A stretch of 64,000 nt of DNA from Chitinophagales bacterium (GTDB lineage: Bacteria > Bacteroidota > Bacteroidia > Chitinophagales > UBA2359): positions 1,930,501 through 1,994,500 of the forward strand of contig JAWKLZ010000002.1 in the NCBI GenBank assembly GCA_041392475.1, given 5' to 3'. Of this stretch, positions 1-8,736 are shown piece by piece. The first letter of the stretch is position 1; every line of letters begins with the position of its first letter. The position numbers were made by a program, and so were the translations under genes. The notes under the pieces are model-generated. The model made no database searches and was not told where the DNA came from. It saw only the letters and a list, made by a program, of their open reading frames with translations.

Positions 1-1
1 A

Positions 2-196
2 AAGTATGATTATGAATTGGAGTTCAAAGTATTGGAGGAAAAGAAAAAAGGGAATATTAGAATATTTGTTGTAGGAGCATTTGTAGAAGGTACAATGCAA
101 GGTGTAGGAGAGGGGCGCAACAAAAAGTCCGCTCAAAAACAAGCCGCAAAAGTAGTTTACGATAAGAAAAATGTAGGTGACGATTTGGTTAAATAA
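2..196 (+). CDS. rnc: Ribonuclease III, C-terminal dsRNA-binding domain (partial)
   Basis: Only the last 64 codons are inside the window; the reading frame is open from the left edge. The peptide ends with the hallmark of a double-stranded-RNA-binding domain: a beta strand (IRIFVVGAF), then GVGEGRNKKSAQKQAA, where the KKxA-x-xxAA helix contacts the dsRNA backbone. In bacteria this C-terminal arrangement is typical of RNase III, which cleaves rRNA precursors and structured mRNAs. The catalytic domain lies outside the window, so another dsRBD protein cannot be excluded. A good terminator follows the stop at once, so this is the end of its transcription unit. Confidence 0.75.
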   Translation, partial: KYDYELEFKVLEEKKKGNIRIFVVGAFVEGTMQGVGEGRNKKSAQKQAAKVVYDKKNVGDDLVK

Positions 197-232
197 AAAA
201 ACAGTTGCCATTTACAAATAACAACTGTTTTT
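197..232 (+). terminator. Rho-independent terminator after rnc
   Basis: A perfect 11-bp inverted repeat, AAAAACAGTTG / CAACTGTTTTT, with a 14-nt loop and a run of T on the 3' side, begins directly after the rnc stop codon. The A/T tracts make it potentially bidirectional. Confidence 0.8.
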
Positions 233-833
233 GACCTCTAAATTTGCATAAATTCATGGCACTCAATATTTCCATTAAGCTACTTTTACTTACTTCAAAA
301 TGCGCATATCTTTTTAATTTTCAATTAGTTTTGATGTGGATGGGTAAAATTTGACCTCCCATCCGTTACGTTTTTCATGCCTTTTCAGTTTTCATGGGAA
401 TAGTTTGAGTATGTCTTACAATTTTCATAAGGTTCAAATAATATGCCACAAACGAACCCTTTTTTAAAATAATTCGTTCAGCGCATAAACTAGAGTAGTG
501 TTTTTGCAGTAAGAAAATGTATAAAAAATTTCAATAATTATAAATAATTGACCTCCAAAATAATTGACTTCTTTTCTCTTCAGTTTAGTACTATTATCGG
601 CTAGTAAAATAATTTCATATCTTTACGAGAGTAATTTTTATTGCAACATTCTTGCTAATTATGCATTGTTTTTCTTTTTTTCACATAAAAAAAATCACCC
701 GAAAATATACTGACATTAGAATCTAAAAATTTAGATTTTTTGAACCAATTTAAATACATTCCCGTCTGAATTTTCCACCATAGAAATATGATACTCCTCC
801 ATAATTCCATATTTTGTGTATCAATATTTTTAT
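233..833. other. 600-bp intergenic region upstream of the MBOAT gene
   Basis: No convincing gene is seen on either strand. The octamer TTGACCTC occurs three times on the same strand (231-238, 351-358, 548-555). A sequence TATCTTTA (619-626) resembles the Bacteroidota -7 element TAnnTTTG and may serve the MBOAT/SGNH genes, but no TTTG at the right distance upstream was found. Confidence 0.5.
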
Positions 834-2225
834 ATGATTTTCACCTCTTTCACTTATATCTATTTTCTCACTGGTTTTTTTATACTCTATTGGACAATAA
901 GGAATAAAACGGCTCAAAATATCCTAACCTTAGTAGGCAGTTACCTATTCTATGGATGGATACATCCTTGGTTTTGTATTTTGATTGCAAGTTCTACGCT
1001 AGTAGATTATTTCTGTGGCCTACAAATGCAAAAACATCCTAAAAAAAAGAAACTGTATCTGTACGCCAGTTTATGGTTTAATTTGGGATTGTTGGGCTTT
1101 TTCAAGTATTTCAATTTTTTTGCCGAAAATATTCATATTATTCTCACCCAATTGGGTTTACAACTTGACCCGTTTTTGCTTCAAATATTCCTGCCCATAG
1201 GTATTTCTTTCTATACCTTTCAAACGTTAAGCTATACCATTGACATCTATCGAGGACAACTCAAGCCTCGCAAAAACCTTTTGGATTTCGCTGTTTTCGT
1301 ATCCTTTTTTCCGCAACTTGTCGCAGGCCCTATTGAACGAGCCAAGCGTTTTTTGCCGAAAATAGAGAATGAGCGGGTATTCAATTGGACATTTTTTACA
1401 TCTGCATTTCCTTTGCTAATTAGAGGTTATGTAAAAAAAATGGTCATTGCCGATAATATAGCCGTCTATGTAGATAAAGTGTTTATGCTCGAAGAACCTA
1501 CTTTTATGTTGATGATGGCAGGAGGATTGGCTTTTAGCATCCAAATTTATGCTGATTTTGCTGCCTACACAGACATCGCAAGAGGGTCTGCTAGACTGCT
1601 TGGTTTTGAATTGGTCAAAAACTTCAATGCGCCATCCCTCGCCATATCTCCCACTGATTTTTGGAAGCGTTGGCATATTTCTCTCACCTCTTGGATCAAC
1701 GATTATGTTTTCTTCACCTTCGTTCGGTGGCTGCCTATACGCAGAAGAATCAAGTTTGGAGTGATTTCCATTCTTACTATGGGAATATGCGGTCTATGGC
1801 ATGGTGCCGCATGGAATTTTATATGGTGGGGAATTTTTCATGGTTTGTTGATTGTTTTGTATGCTTACTTGGGAATGGGAGGAAGGTGGAAACCGATAGG
1901 AGTGCTTCAAACTTTTACGGCATGGAGCGTAATGTTTTCGCTCAATGTTTTTAGTGCTTTGTTGTTCCGAACACCCAATATGACATGGTTAGCCAGTGCT
2001 TTTAGCACTATTTCGTTTGATTTCAACGGTGATTCTTTCATTGTCGCACTGGTCATTGTATGTTTTACCCTCATCTATGCTCTCCCATTTTATGTGTATG
2101 CTTTTTTAGAAAAAATTGCACCAACAAAGAAATGGGTACATGCCATCGTTGACGGGCTTTCAGTAGTCTTAATAGCATTGATGTTTCGAGAAGCATCAGG
2201 TGATTTTATTTATTTCCAATTTTGA
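834..2225 (+). CDS. MBOAT-family membrane O-acyltransferase (AlgI/PatA type)
   Basis: A polytopic membrane protein of 463 residues that probably passes acetyl groups across the inner membrane to an extracytoplasmic partner, as AlgI, PatA and DltB do. The N-terminus has the AlgI pattern (LYW, then SYLFYGW, then DYFCG). The core motif DFWKRWHISLTSW is near residue 275, and the two family histidines are in GLWHGAAWNF (His323) and IFHG (His336). The frame is open from GTG at 816, but the ATG at 834 gives the normal family N-terminus and was chosen. The SGNH-like gene 59 bp downstream is the expected partner, making this an O-acetylation pair for a cell-wall or exported polysaccharide. The acceptor cannot be read from the sequence. 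Confidence 0.85.
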   Translation: MIFTSFTYIYFLTGFFILYWTIRNKTAQNILTLVGSYLFYGWIHPWFCILIASSTLVDYFCGLQMQKHPKKKKLYLYASLWFNLGLLGFFKYFNFFAENIHIILTQLGLQLDPFLLQIFLPIGISFYTFQTLSYTIDIYRGQLKPRKNLLDFAVFVSFFPQLVAGPIERAKRFLPKIENERVFNWTFFTSAFPLLIRGYVKKMVIADNIAVYVDKVFMLEEPTFMLMMAGGLAFSIQIYADFAAYTDIARGSARLLGFELVKNFNAPSLAISPTDFWKRWHISLTSWINDYVFFTFVRWLPIRRRIKFGVISILTMGICGLWHGAAWNFIWWGIFHGLLIVLYAYLGMGGRWKPIGVLQTFTAWSVMFSLNVFSALLFRTPNMTWLASAFSTISFDFNGDSFIVALVIVCFTLIYALPFYVYAFLEKIAPTKKWVHAIVDGLSVVLIALMFREASGDFIYFQF

Positions 2226-2284
2226 TTGTTCACAAGAATAATGTAGGGATTATCTTCAATTATTAAATCAAAATAGAGGTACAA

Positions 2285-3424
2285 ATGAAGAATTTAGACA
2301 CAAAAGAAGCAGAACAAAAATTCGCATTAAAAAATGATATCGTACAGACAATCATTTATCTATCTATTGTTGTAGGAGTGATGTTTCTTGTTAATCTATT
2401 TTCGGGGCCTTTAAATCCAAATATCGTTGAACACCATTACACTTGGGACCCCAAGACCTATGGTTTGGCAGTTGAACCACTGAAAAAAAATATCACTAAG
2501 CAAAAGCCAGATTTAATATTGTTAGGCAATTCACAATTAAGACACAGTATTGATTCAAAAAAGTTTATAGAATTGACGAATGTTCCCACTATTAGGATTT
2601 TCTTTGGGGGGTCGGGACCTGCTTGGTGGTATTTAGTGATGAAAAATGTAATAGATAAGGCAAAGCATAAACCTAAAAAAATAGCAATATTTTTTTCTGA
2701 TAATATGCTGACCGATACAGAAAGAGGCGTAAAAGGACGACACCAACTTGTTGCAGACATGATGACAGTAGCGGAAGAGCCTCTATTGGATTGGCTCTCT
2801 TTTTTAGAAGGAATGACAAAGGAAGAATATTTTATGAACTCGCATTGGAGTACTTTTCAAAAACGAAATAAGTTTAAAACAGGATTTGAAATACAAACAA
2901 AAGAGATTTTAGGTAAAACCCTTTTGGGAATGGAAAAAGAAGAAATAGATATAGCTATTGACAATGTATTTGATTATGACAAAATGGACAAATCATTGTT
3001 TAACAATCGTTTTCAAATAGAAATAGACACTGAATCTGATTTAGAGAAGAAGGCACTCAATTTTGACGAGAAACTTCCAAATAGCTATTTACCCGAGATT
3101 GTTAGATATGCAAACCAAAATGAAATTCAGCTAATTTTTGTGCGTGCCCCAAAAAGAAGCGATTTGGAAGGAATACCCGAGTCTATTGAAATGATACAGT
3201 ACATTTCAGACCTACAAAAATATTGTGAAGAACAAAATATCTTATTATTGGATTTTTCTAAAAACACACAGCTTTCTCTCTCCCACTTCAATGACAATGT
3301 TCACCTCAACAAAGAAGGACAAAAAATCTTCACCCAAATATTTGCCGACGAAATAGAACCCTACGTTCAGGATATAAAAAAGCCCGAAAAAATCACTCGA
3401 AAATACAGTGATATCGGAATCTAA
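2285..3424 (+). CDS. Membrane-anchored SGNH/GDSL-like acetyltransferase partner of the MBOAT
   Basis: 379 residues with one N-terminal membrane segment (about residues 21-40) and a long extracytoplasmic domain. The fold signature is SGNH-like: LLGNSQLRHS gives the block I nucleophile (Ser83, in GNS instead of GDS), and NDNVHLNKEG near the C-terminus gives the block V Asp337/His340. Such proteins (AlgX/AlgJ, PatB, DltD-like) take the acyl group moved by the MBOAT protein and place it on the polymer. The gene starts at ATG with an AGAGG sequence about 7 bases upstream. It is almost certainly co-transcribed with the MBOAT gene. Sequence outside the two motifs is not one I recognise, so substrate is unknown. 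Confidence 0.7.
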   Translation: MKNLDTKEAEQKFALKNDIVQTIIYLSIVVGVMFLVNLFSGPLNPNIVEHHYTWDPKTYGLAVEPLKKNITKQKPDLILLGNSQLRHSIDSKKFIELTNVPTIRIFFGGSGPAWWYLVMKNVIDKAKHKPKKIAIFFSDNMLTDTERGVKGRHQLVADMMTVAEEPLLDWLSFLEGMTKEEYFMNSHWSTFQKRNKFKTGFEIQTKEILGKTLLGMEKEEIDIAIDNVFDYDKMDKSLFNNRFQIEIDTESDLEKKALNFDEKLPNSYLPEIVRYANQNEIQLIFVRAPKRSDLEGIPESIEMIQYISDLQKYCEEQNILLLDFSKNTQLSLSHFNDNVHLNKEGQKIFTQIFADEIEPYVQDIKKPEKITRKYSDIGI

Positions 3425-3454
3425 GGCACAAGGAAAAATAAGTCTTACTATACA

Positions 3455-3491
3455 AAAACGTCCAATTGAAAAAAAAATCAATTGGGCGTTT
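3455..3491 (+). terminator. Terminator after the O-acetylation pair
   Basis: Stem AACGtCCAATTGA / TCAATTGGgCGTT (13 pairs with one G-U) around an A8 loop, followed by a weak T-rich tail. It lies between the + strand SGNH gene and the - strand remnants. Confidence 0.55.
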
Positions 3492-3524
3492 GAATTTATG
3501 TTTATTTATATGGTAAATAGCATT

Positions 3525-3745
3525 TTATGATTGTTCGTCCGCCGAAGGTCCATAAGTAGCAGGAACAGGCACATCCAACAACCGAAGATACACCCCCAAC
3601 TGTGCTCGGTGATGCGGCAACTGTCCCATTCCACCCGTTCTCAGCGCATTGTATTTCGGTAATTCCATCAGTGTATGGCCTCCATGAGTCATTTTCCACA
3701 TTTTTGAATAATCGGTATCCGAAGCATTCCGCAAAGAAGCAATCG
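3525..3745 (-). pseudogene. DinB-family protein, C-terminal remnant
   Basis: On the minus strand, about 70 codons end in LPHHRAQLGVYLRLL followed by VPVPATYGPSADE. This is the characteristic C-terminal helix and tail of DinB/DUF1572-type four-helix-bundle proteins, whose HHRxQ histidine belongs to the metal site. The N-terminal two thirds are missing; reading upstream, the sequence changes near 3741-3755 into a transposase in a different frame. This is a broken gene, not a short functional one. Confidence 0.65.
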
Positions 3746-4224
3746 CTTTCTTTTGTACCATTATACCGAGATTGACATACAGTAGTGAGTTGTTGATGGC
3801 TCACAATTTGAACAAGTGCCTCTCCTCGTTTTTCTCCCTCCAAAATACTCCCTTGTAATTCTTTTCCATCACCTGAAAACCAAACTTTCTCGCAGTGAGT
3901 CAATACCATTCCATAGTAGCTAAAAAGCAAATCCTCAAAGGCTGTTACATTTACTTTTTGTAAAACTACTGGCAAATGAGAGTGAGAAATAACCCCCTGA
4001 TAGCCAACGCCTAAAAACAAACATAAAGACTCGTTTTTATTCTTCATACTACGATGAATACTCGATAAATTCCCATCACGATTACTCAGTAAACTTAGTG
4101 TCAAGCCTAGTAAGATATACGCTAAGTCATGACTCTTGCCACGATTATCACGTAAATCTAATCCTTTACAAGTTTGTAATTCTTCATAAAATGTCTTTTC
4201 TTGTGCTACTATGTGAGTCATCAT
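3742..4224 (-). pseudogene. ISAs1-family transposase, 5' remnant
   Basis: From ATG at 4224 about 160 codons resemble the start of ISAs1/H-repeat DDE transposases: the N-terminal helical region (AYILLGLTLSLLSNRDG, then SIHRSM), and then WFSGDGKELQGS, which contains the first catalytic Asp of the DGKxLRGS motif, followed by VSHQQLTTV. After NGTKES the frame runs on for 80 codons only because it overlaps the DinB remnant out of frame. The second and third DDE acidic residues are therefore lost. No terminal inverted repeats were identified. The element is inactive. Confidence 0.7.
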
Positions 4225-4826
4225 TCTTGGCTTTTTGATTGTCGAATTTCAAATATAAGCCTTTTTTGATACTCACATTTTTTTTTATAAGAATGCCCTT
4301 TTGTGTACTATGAACAGTCAAAACAGAAGCCAATATTTGGTTAAAGGCGGAGTTTTTTTCTTGTGGGAGGTGAACTGGAGTTTGGGATTTCGTAGAAATC
4401 TTGCTTGGAATCTTAAATAAATAAAGCCCTACCTACATTCCTCCAATGCAGATAGGACTCCTACTTCTTTCGTCCAAAGTCCATAACTGATAGTATATAT
4501 TCTACGTTTCGTTCATATTTCACAGGACATTGAAAATCAAATTTAATACTAATTAAAAATCTATCAATTGATATAAAAATAATTTCTTAGTAATTTGATT
4601 TTTATTTTATTATAAAAAAGTTATCGAAATGTAGGATATATATTAGCGAGACCAAGAATCGCAACTCCATTCGTATAATCACTGAATAGTGCGCCAAACC
4701 TATGAACTTCTACAATTTTCATTTTTTTTGTTTGCAGTTTTTTGACGAATAGGTGATATTTGTAGGCAGCACCACATATTCACTCTTTAAATCATTTTTA
4801 TCATTCATTAAACTTCAATTAAAACC
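4225..4826. other. 600-bp intergenic region beside the IS remnant
   Basis: AT-rich, with no convincing gene. It should contain the outer end of the ISAs1 element, but I could not define an inverted repeat. A 33-codon ATG-started frame on the minus strand (4621-4722) has no recognisable content. The last 100 bases upstream of the next gene are A-rich and probably hold its promoter and leader. Confidence 0.4.
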
Positions 4827-5324
4827 ATGAGGATTTTTAATTTATTGATTCTTTGTTTGCTATGCTGTACATCAATCTTTGCTCAAGACAAAAGCCGAGC
4901 GGCCCAAATGATACAAACCATTGAAAAAGAAGGATGGGACAAAGAAGAATTTTTGGGGAATTTTGAAAAAGACCTTATAGAGGCTTCTACAAACAATAAG
5001 GAAATTAGCATATCCGAAGTACATATAGATCGTAGCACCGGTCTGATAAGTGCAACTGTAAAGAATGCTAAGGGAAAAGAACAGGCTATGAAAGGAATTG
5101 AATTATTGACGAAACTTCACGATAGTTCTTCACAAACAGCTTCTCTAAGACATGGTAGTAGTTTTCTTCCAGGCTGGTTGTGTTGGCTTCTAGGATGTGA
5201 TGATAACGAGACCACGACAGTAGGCCCTCCAGTAGAGGACGACATGACTCCCGATCAAAAAAGAGATTTGGACAATCGACGGGCTATTCAGGGACTTCCT
5301 CCTTTGTTTGCAGGTCAATATTAA
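4827..5324 (+). CDS. Small secreted protein of unknown function
   Basis: 165 residues starting with a clear signal peptide (hydrophobic LLILCLLCCTSIFAQ, cleavage expected after the AQ region at about residue 20). The mature part is charged, with an early helical stretch, then a Trp/Cys-containing segment (PGWLCWLLGCDD near residue 115-126) and a Pro-rich, Tyr-terminated tail. I do not recognise a family. It is a single-gene unit: about 600 bp of non-coding DNA upstream and a strong terminator downstream. Confidence 0.65.
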   Translation: MRIFNLLILCLLCCTSIFAQDKSRAAQMIQTIEKEGWDKEEFLGNFEKDLIEASTNNKEISISEVHIDRSTGLISATVKNAKGKEQAMKGIELLTKLHDSSSQTASLRHGSSFLPGWLCWLLGCDDNETTTVGPPVEDDMTPDQKRDLDNRRAIQGLPPLFAGQY

Positions 5325-5375
5325 AAGGAAAAATATTGTTAGAAAATAAATAAAACAACTCGATATCAATTATTT

Positions 5376-5420
5376 AACCTTGCCTGTGTTCATTTGTATG
5401 AATACAAGCAAGGTTTTTTT
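5376..5420 (+). terminator. Rho-independent terminator
   Basis: AACCTTGCcTGT pairs with ACAaGCAAGGTT (one internal mismatch) around a 20-nt loop and is followed by seven T residues. It ends the secreted-protein transcript. Confidence 0.8.
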
Positions 5421-5456
5421 ATGTCTATCAATATCAAATTCACAAAACAGATTGCC

Positions 5457-5464
5457 TACATTTG
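5457..5464 (+). promoter_or_regulatory. Possible -7 element for the alpha-glucosidase gene
   Basis: TACATTTG matches the Bacteroidota -7 consensus TAnnTTTG exactly, 58 bp before the start codon. A TTTG -33 element is not visible at the normal spacing, so this is a weak call. Confidence 0.35.
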
Positions 5465-5522
5465 TGTAACCAATTTCCCACCCTAAAGCACTTACATTCT
5501 AAAAACTCAAAATACTAAAACT

Positions 5523-7205
5523 ATGGCAATCACAAAAAAATGGTGGAAAGAAGCAGTTATATACCAAATCTATCCACGCAGCTTCAAAGACAGCAATGGC
5601 GACGGCATCGGTGACCTCAGAGGCATCATCAACAAACTGGACTACCTCAAAAACTTAGGCGTAGATGTACTATGGTTGAGTCCTATTTACCAATCTCCCA
5701 ACGATGACAATGGCTACGATATCAGTGACTACTACAATATCATGACCGACTTCGGAAACATGGACGACTTCAACGAAATGCTCGAAGGCATTCACCAAAG
5801 AGGCATGAAACTATTGATGGATTTGGTCGTCAATCACAGTTCGGACGAACACCAATGGTTCACCGAATCCCGCAAATCCAAAGACAATCCTTACCGAGAT
5901 TACTACTATTGGCAACCTGCAAAGGCAGACGGCAGCAAGCCCAACAACTGGAAATCTTTTTTTGGAGGTGATGCATGGGAATACGATGAGCAAACAGGCG
6001 AATACTACCTTCACCTTTTCACCAAAAAACAACCCGACCTCAATTGGGAAAATCCCAAAGTACGTCAAGAAGTCTATTCCATCATGCGCTATTGGCTCGA
6101 TAAAGGTGTGGACGGTTTCCGCATGGATGTTATTCCGTTTATTTCCAAACGATTGCCATTTGAAGAAGTGGACACTCGCAAAACCTTCAATGATGTAGCC
6201 ATCAACACCTATGCAAATGGCCCTCGATTGCATGAGTTTTTGCAAGAAATGGTGCGTGAGAGTATCAGCCATTACGATGTAATGACCGTTGGAGAAGGCA
6301 TTGGAGTGACTCCCGAAAATGGTTTGCTCTATGTGGGTGAAGATAGGAAGGAACTGAATATGGTTTTTCACTTTGAACATATGCTAATTGACCACGGCAA
6401 AGGTGGTAAATTCGATATCGTTGATTTTCAATTGACGGATTTGAAGCGGGGATTTTCGGTGTGGGACGAAGCTTTGGGAGAAAAAGGCTGGGTCAATGTA
6501 TATCTTGACAACCATGACTTTCCACGCATGGTGTCTCGTTTTGGAAATGATGGCAAATACCACAAAGAATCTGCAAAACTGCTCGCAACCTTGCTATTGA
6601 CCCTTCGAGGTACGCCTTGTATCTATCAAGGTTCGGAAATCGGTATGACCAATGTGGCGTTTCCTTCCATTGAAGACTATCGAGATGTCGAAACCCTCAA
6701 TTTTTACCAAGAAGCAAAGGAAAGAGGGGAGGATATGGATGCTTTTTTGAAAGCCGTTCACATTCAAGGTCGTGACAATGTGCGAACTCCCGTGCAATGG
6801 TCGGACAAAGCACATGCAGGTTTTACGATAGGCAAACCGTGGATAAAAGCAAATCCAAATTATACCCACATCAACGCCAAAGCAGTCTTGGAAGACGAAA
6901 ATTCGATATGGCACTACTACCAGCAGATGCTTCAATTTCGCAAAATAAATAGCAATGTGTTGGTATATGGTGATTATGAGGTGATTGATGAACCCAACCA
7001 ACAAGTGTATGCTTACCAGCGTTCTATTGAAGGAAAAGTCATGATGGTAGTATTGAATTTCACAAGTGAACATGTTGCTTTTGAAGTGCCTTATGCCGTT
7101 GCCGACCTTCAATTTTTGAAGGGAAACTATATTGGCGAAATCAAAGGTGAAGAAGGTAATACATTGGATTTGCGGCCTTGGGAAGCGAGAATTTATACCT
7201 TTTAG
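5523..7205 (+). CDS. malL: GH13 alpha-glucosidase (oligo-1,6-glucosidase type)
   Basis: A 560-residue cytoplasmic enzyme (no signal peptide) hydrolysing terminal alpha-1,6 or alpha-1,4 glucosidic bonds of short oligosaccharides such as isomaltose, panose, sucrose or maltose. All GH13 landmarks are present: DLVVNH (region I), GFRMDVI with nucleophile Asp202, VGEG with acid/base Glu258, and DNHD with Asp332. Region V reads QPDLN, as in the oligo-1,6-glucosidase subgroup, and Val after the nucleophile also favours alpha-1,6 activity. The length is normal for the subgroup. The gene stands alone, with no transporter or regulator beside it, so the natural substrate is not indicated by context. Confidence 0.9.
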   Translation: MAITKKWWKEAVIYQIYPRSFKDSNGDGIGDLRGIINKLDYLKNLGVDVLWLSPIYQSPNDDNGYDISDYYNIMTDFGNMDDFNEMLEGIHQRGMKLLMDLVVNHSSDEHQWFTESRKSKDNPYRDYYYWQPAKADGSKPNNWKSFFGGDAWEYDEQTGEYYLHLFTKKQPDLNWENPKVRQEVYSIMRYWLDKGVDGFRMDVIPFISKRLPFEEVDTRKTFNDVAINTYANGPRLHEFLQEMVRESISHYDVMTVGEGIGVTPENGLLYVGEDRKELNMVFHFEHMLIDHGKGGKFDIVDFQLTDLKRGFSVWDEALGEKGWVNVYLDNHDFPRMVSRFGNDGKYHKESAKLLATLLLTLRGTPCIYQGSEIGMTNVAFPSIEDYRDVETLNFYQEAKERGEDMDAFLKAVHIQGRDNVRTPVQWSDKAHAGFTIGKPWIKANPNYTHINAKAVLEDENSIWHYYQQMLQFRKINSNVLVYGDYEVIDEPNQQVYAYQRSIEGKVMMVVLNFTSEHVAFEVPYAVADLQFLKGNYIGEIKGEEGNTLDLRPWEARIYTF

Positions 7206-7271
7206 TAATTCCAATAAAATAGCTTTCCATTAAGTAGCCCATGAATTCATTTGTGAGCTACTTTCTAAAAG

Positions 7272-8567
7272 CTACTTTCTGAAAAAATGTAAATAGCTGG
7301 TTTTGAGTGTGTCTGATGGTTCTTTGAAGTCGTTTGGAGGAGGAGAATTGGGTTCACAGCACTTTCCACATTTGCAGCCGTTGCAATTGCCACAACAATC
7401 ATTGCAGCCATCGCAGCAACTATTGCAGCCTCCACAGCAGCCATCGCAATTTTTACCACAACTTCCACAAGAATTATTGCAGCCACTACAACATTCATTG
7501 CAGTTTCCACAACAACCATTGCAGCCTTTTCCACAACCGTCGCAGCAACCGCCTCCACTTTTGCAACAGCTGCCACATGCATCACAAGGGCATTTCCCCG
7601 CCATATAGGATAAATTGTCACTTTGATCTGCTACACAGTTGCAGCCATCGACTGCTGCATTGCCACAATCTTGATGGGCAACTTGCAGTCCGCCAATAAA
7701 TCTGGTAGTTTCGGCTAAAAAAGCAGGACGTTTTTGTTGGATTTGGCGGTCTATGTTTCGGAAAGATTGTTGCATAGCCACCTTGAAGGAATCTGCAATG
7801 ATGCCTTCTTTTGAAAGAGTAGATAATTGTTCTAAACAATCTATTTTCAATCGATTGCAAATTTGCAGATAGTGGTAATAGGCTTCTGCAAGGCTAATTT
7901 TTTCTTGTTCTGAGCGAAATACAATGGGATTGTGTTGATTTTGCAGCATATCATCGTCTAAGTCAATCAAATGGTCTGCAATGGCGATCAACTGACCACT
8001 AAGTTCAAACAAGACAGAGATTTCTTTCAATTGAACATCGTCCAGAACTGTTTGTGTGCCTACTTCCAATACTACGTGGCGAGAAAGTAAACCCGAATAT
8101 TCCCGTACTTTTTCTTCGTCTTTGCTGTTAGTTTTGGTCAGAAAAAGATATTCTTCAATGACTTGTCGGAAATCTTCGCTGATTTGCGGGAGTGTTTGTT
8201 CCACCTTTCGATGAAGCATTTTGCGGAGATATTTTTTGTAGAGCTTAGGTTGATCGGTTTCCCAATCTACCACTTTTATCCATCCCAATAGGACGGATAG
8301 TTTTGCAGCAACATCAATGGCGGGATGGCTGGCGGCGGAATTTTTTTGGGTGAAAGCTGCTGCTGGGCAAGGTGTTTCTTCAGCAGTTGCTTCATAATAA
8401 GGCTGTAAAGCGAGCAATACGAGCGTTAATTCATTGTTGATAAACAGACTATACGGCAAACTGTACTGCTGTCGCAAACTAGCGCAAATCGAACAGTAAA
8501 GGGTGCGATAGGCTACTTTATTGGCGGTTTCGAGGCTGCAAAGAGAAGGTTTTAGGTGTCCAAGCAT
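7272..8567 (-). CDS. DUF5685-family protein with Cys/Gly-rich C-terminal tail
   Basis: 431 residues. The first 300 are helical and start MLGHLKPSLCSL, with LYCSICASLR near residue 25; this matches my recollection of DUF5685 (start M-F-G-Y-x-x-P and a YCGLCRxL motif). The frame is open from GTG at 8573, but ATG at 8567 gives the family start. The last 100 residues differ completely: about 31 cysteines in roughly 80 residues, in short repeats such as CCDGCGKGC, NGCCGNC and CNECCSGC, then a polar tail. The function of the family is unknown. The tail looks suited to binding several metal ions or to dense disulfides; no signal peptide is visible, so metal binding in the cytoplasm seems more likely. 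Confidence 0.75.
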   Translation of the reverse strand: MLGHLKPSLCSLETANKVAYRTLYCSICASLRQQYSLPYSLFINNELTLVLLALQPYYEATAEETPCPAAAFTQKNSAASHPAIDVAAKLSVLLGWIKVVDWETDQPKLYKKYLRKMLHRKVEQTLPQISEDFRQVIEEYLFLTKTNSKDEEKVREYSGLLSRHVVLEVGTQTVLDDVQLKEISVLFELSGQLIAIADHLIDLDDDMLQNQHNPIVFRSEQEKISLAEAYYHYLQICNRLKIDCLEQLSTLSKEGIIADSFKVAMQQSFRNIDRQIQQKRPAFLAETTRFIGGLQVAHQDCGNAAVDGCNCVADQSDNLSYMAGKCPCDACGSCCKSGGGCCDGCGKGCNGCCGNCNECCSGCNNSCGSCGKNCDGCCGGCNSCCDGCNDCCGNCNGCKCGKCCEPNSPPPNDFKEPSDTLKTSYLHFFRK

Positions 8568-8696
8568 TGGCACAAAGTTTGGTTCTTTTTCGTGAATATA
8601 ATCAAAACGATGCAGACTTGAAACTGTTTACCCAAACAATTGATTTAGAACTACTACTTAGTCTATGAAGTTGAGGTTCATATCAATTTTTATACT

Positions 8697-8731
8697 TAAA
8701 AGCTGATTAAAGACTCGCTAATCAGCTTTAT
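8697..8731 (-). terminator. Terminator of the vWA operon
   Basis: Perfect 11-bp stem AAAGCTGATTA / TAATCAGCTTT with a 9-nt loop, located just past the stop of the minus-strand gene at 8737 and followed on that strand by a short T tract. Confidence 0.65.
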
Positions 8732-8736
8732 CTCTA

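Noticed and set aside
4621..4722. 33-codon minus-strand ORF beside the IS remnant
   Set aside because: It has an ATG start but no recognisable content, homology or terminator; its length is within chance for AT-rich DNA.
7303..7608. Plus-strand Gln/Pro-rich ORFs opposite the Cys-rich tail
   Set aside because: They mirror the Cys codon pattern (GCA/ACA complements) of the minus-strand gene and lack coherent starts.
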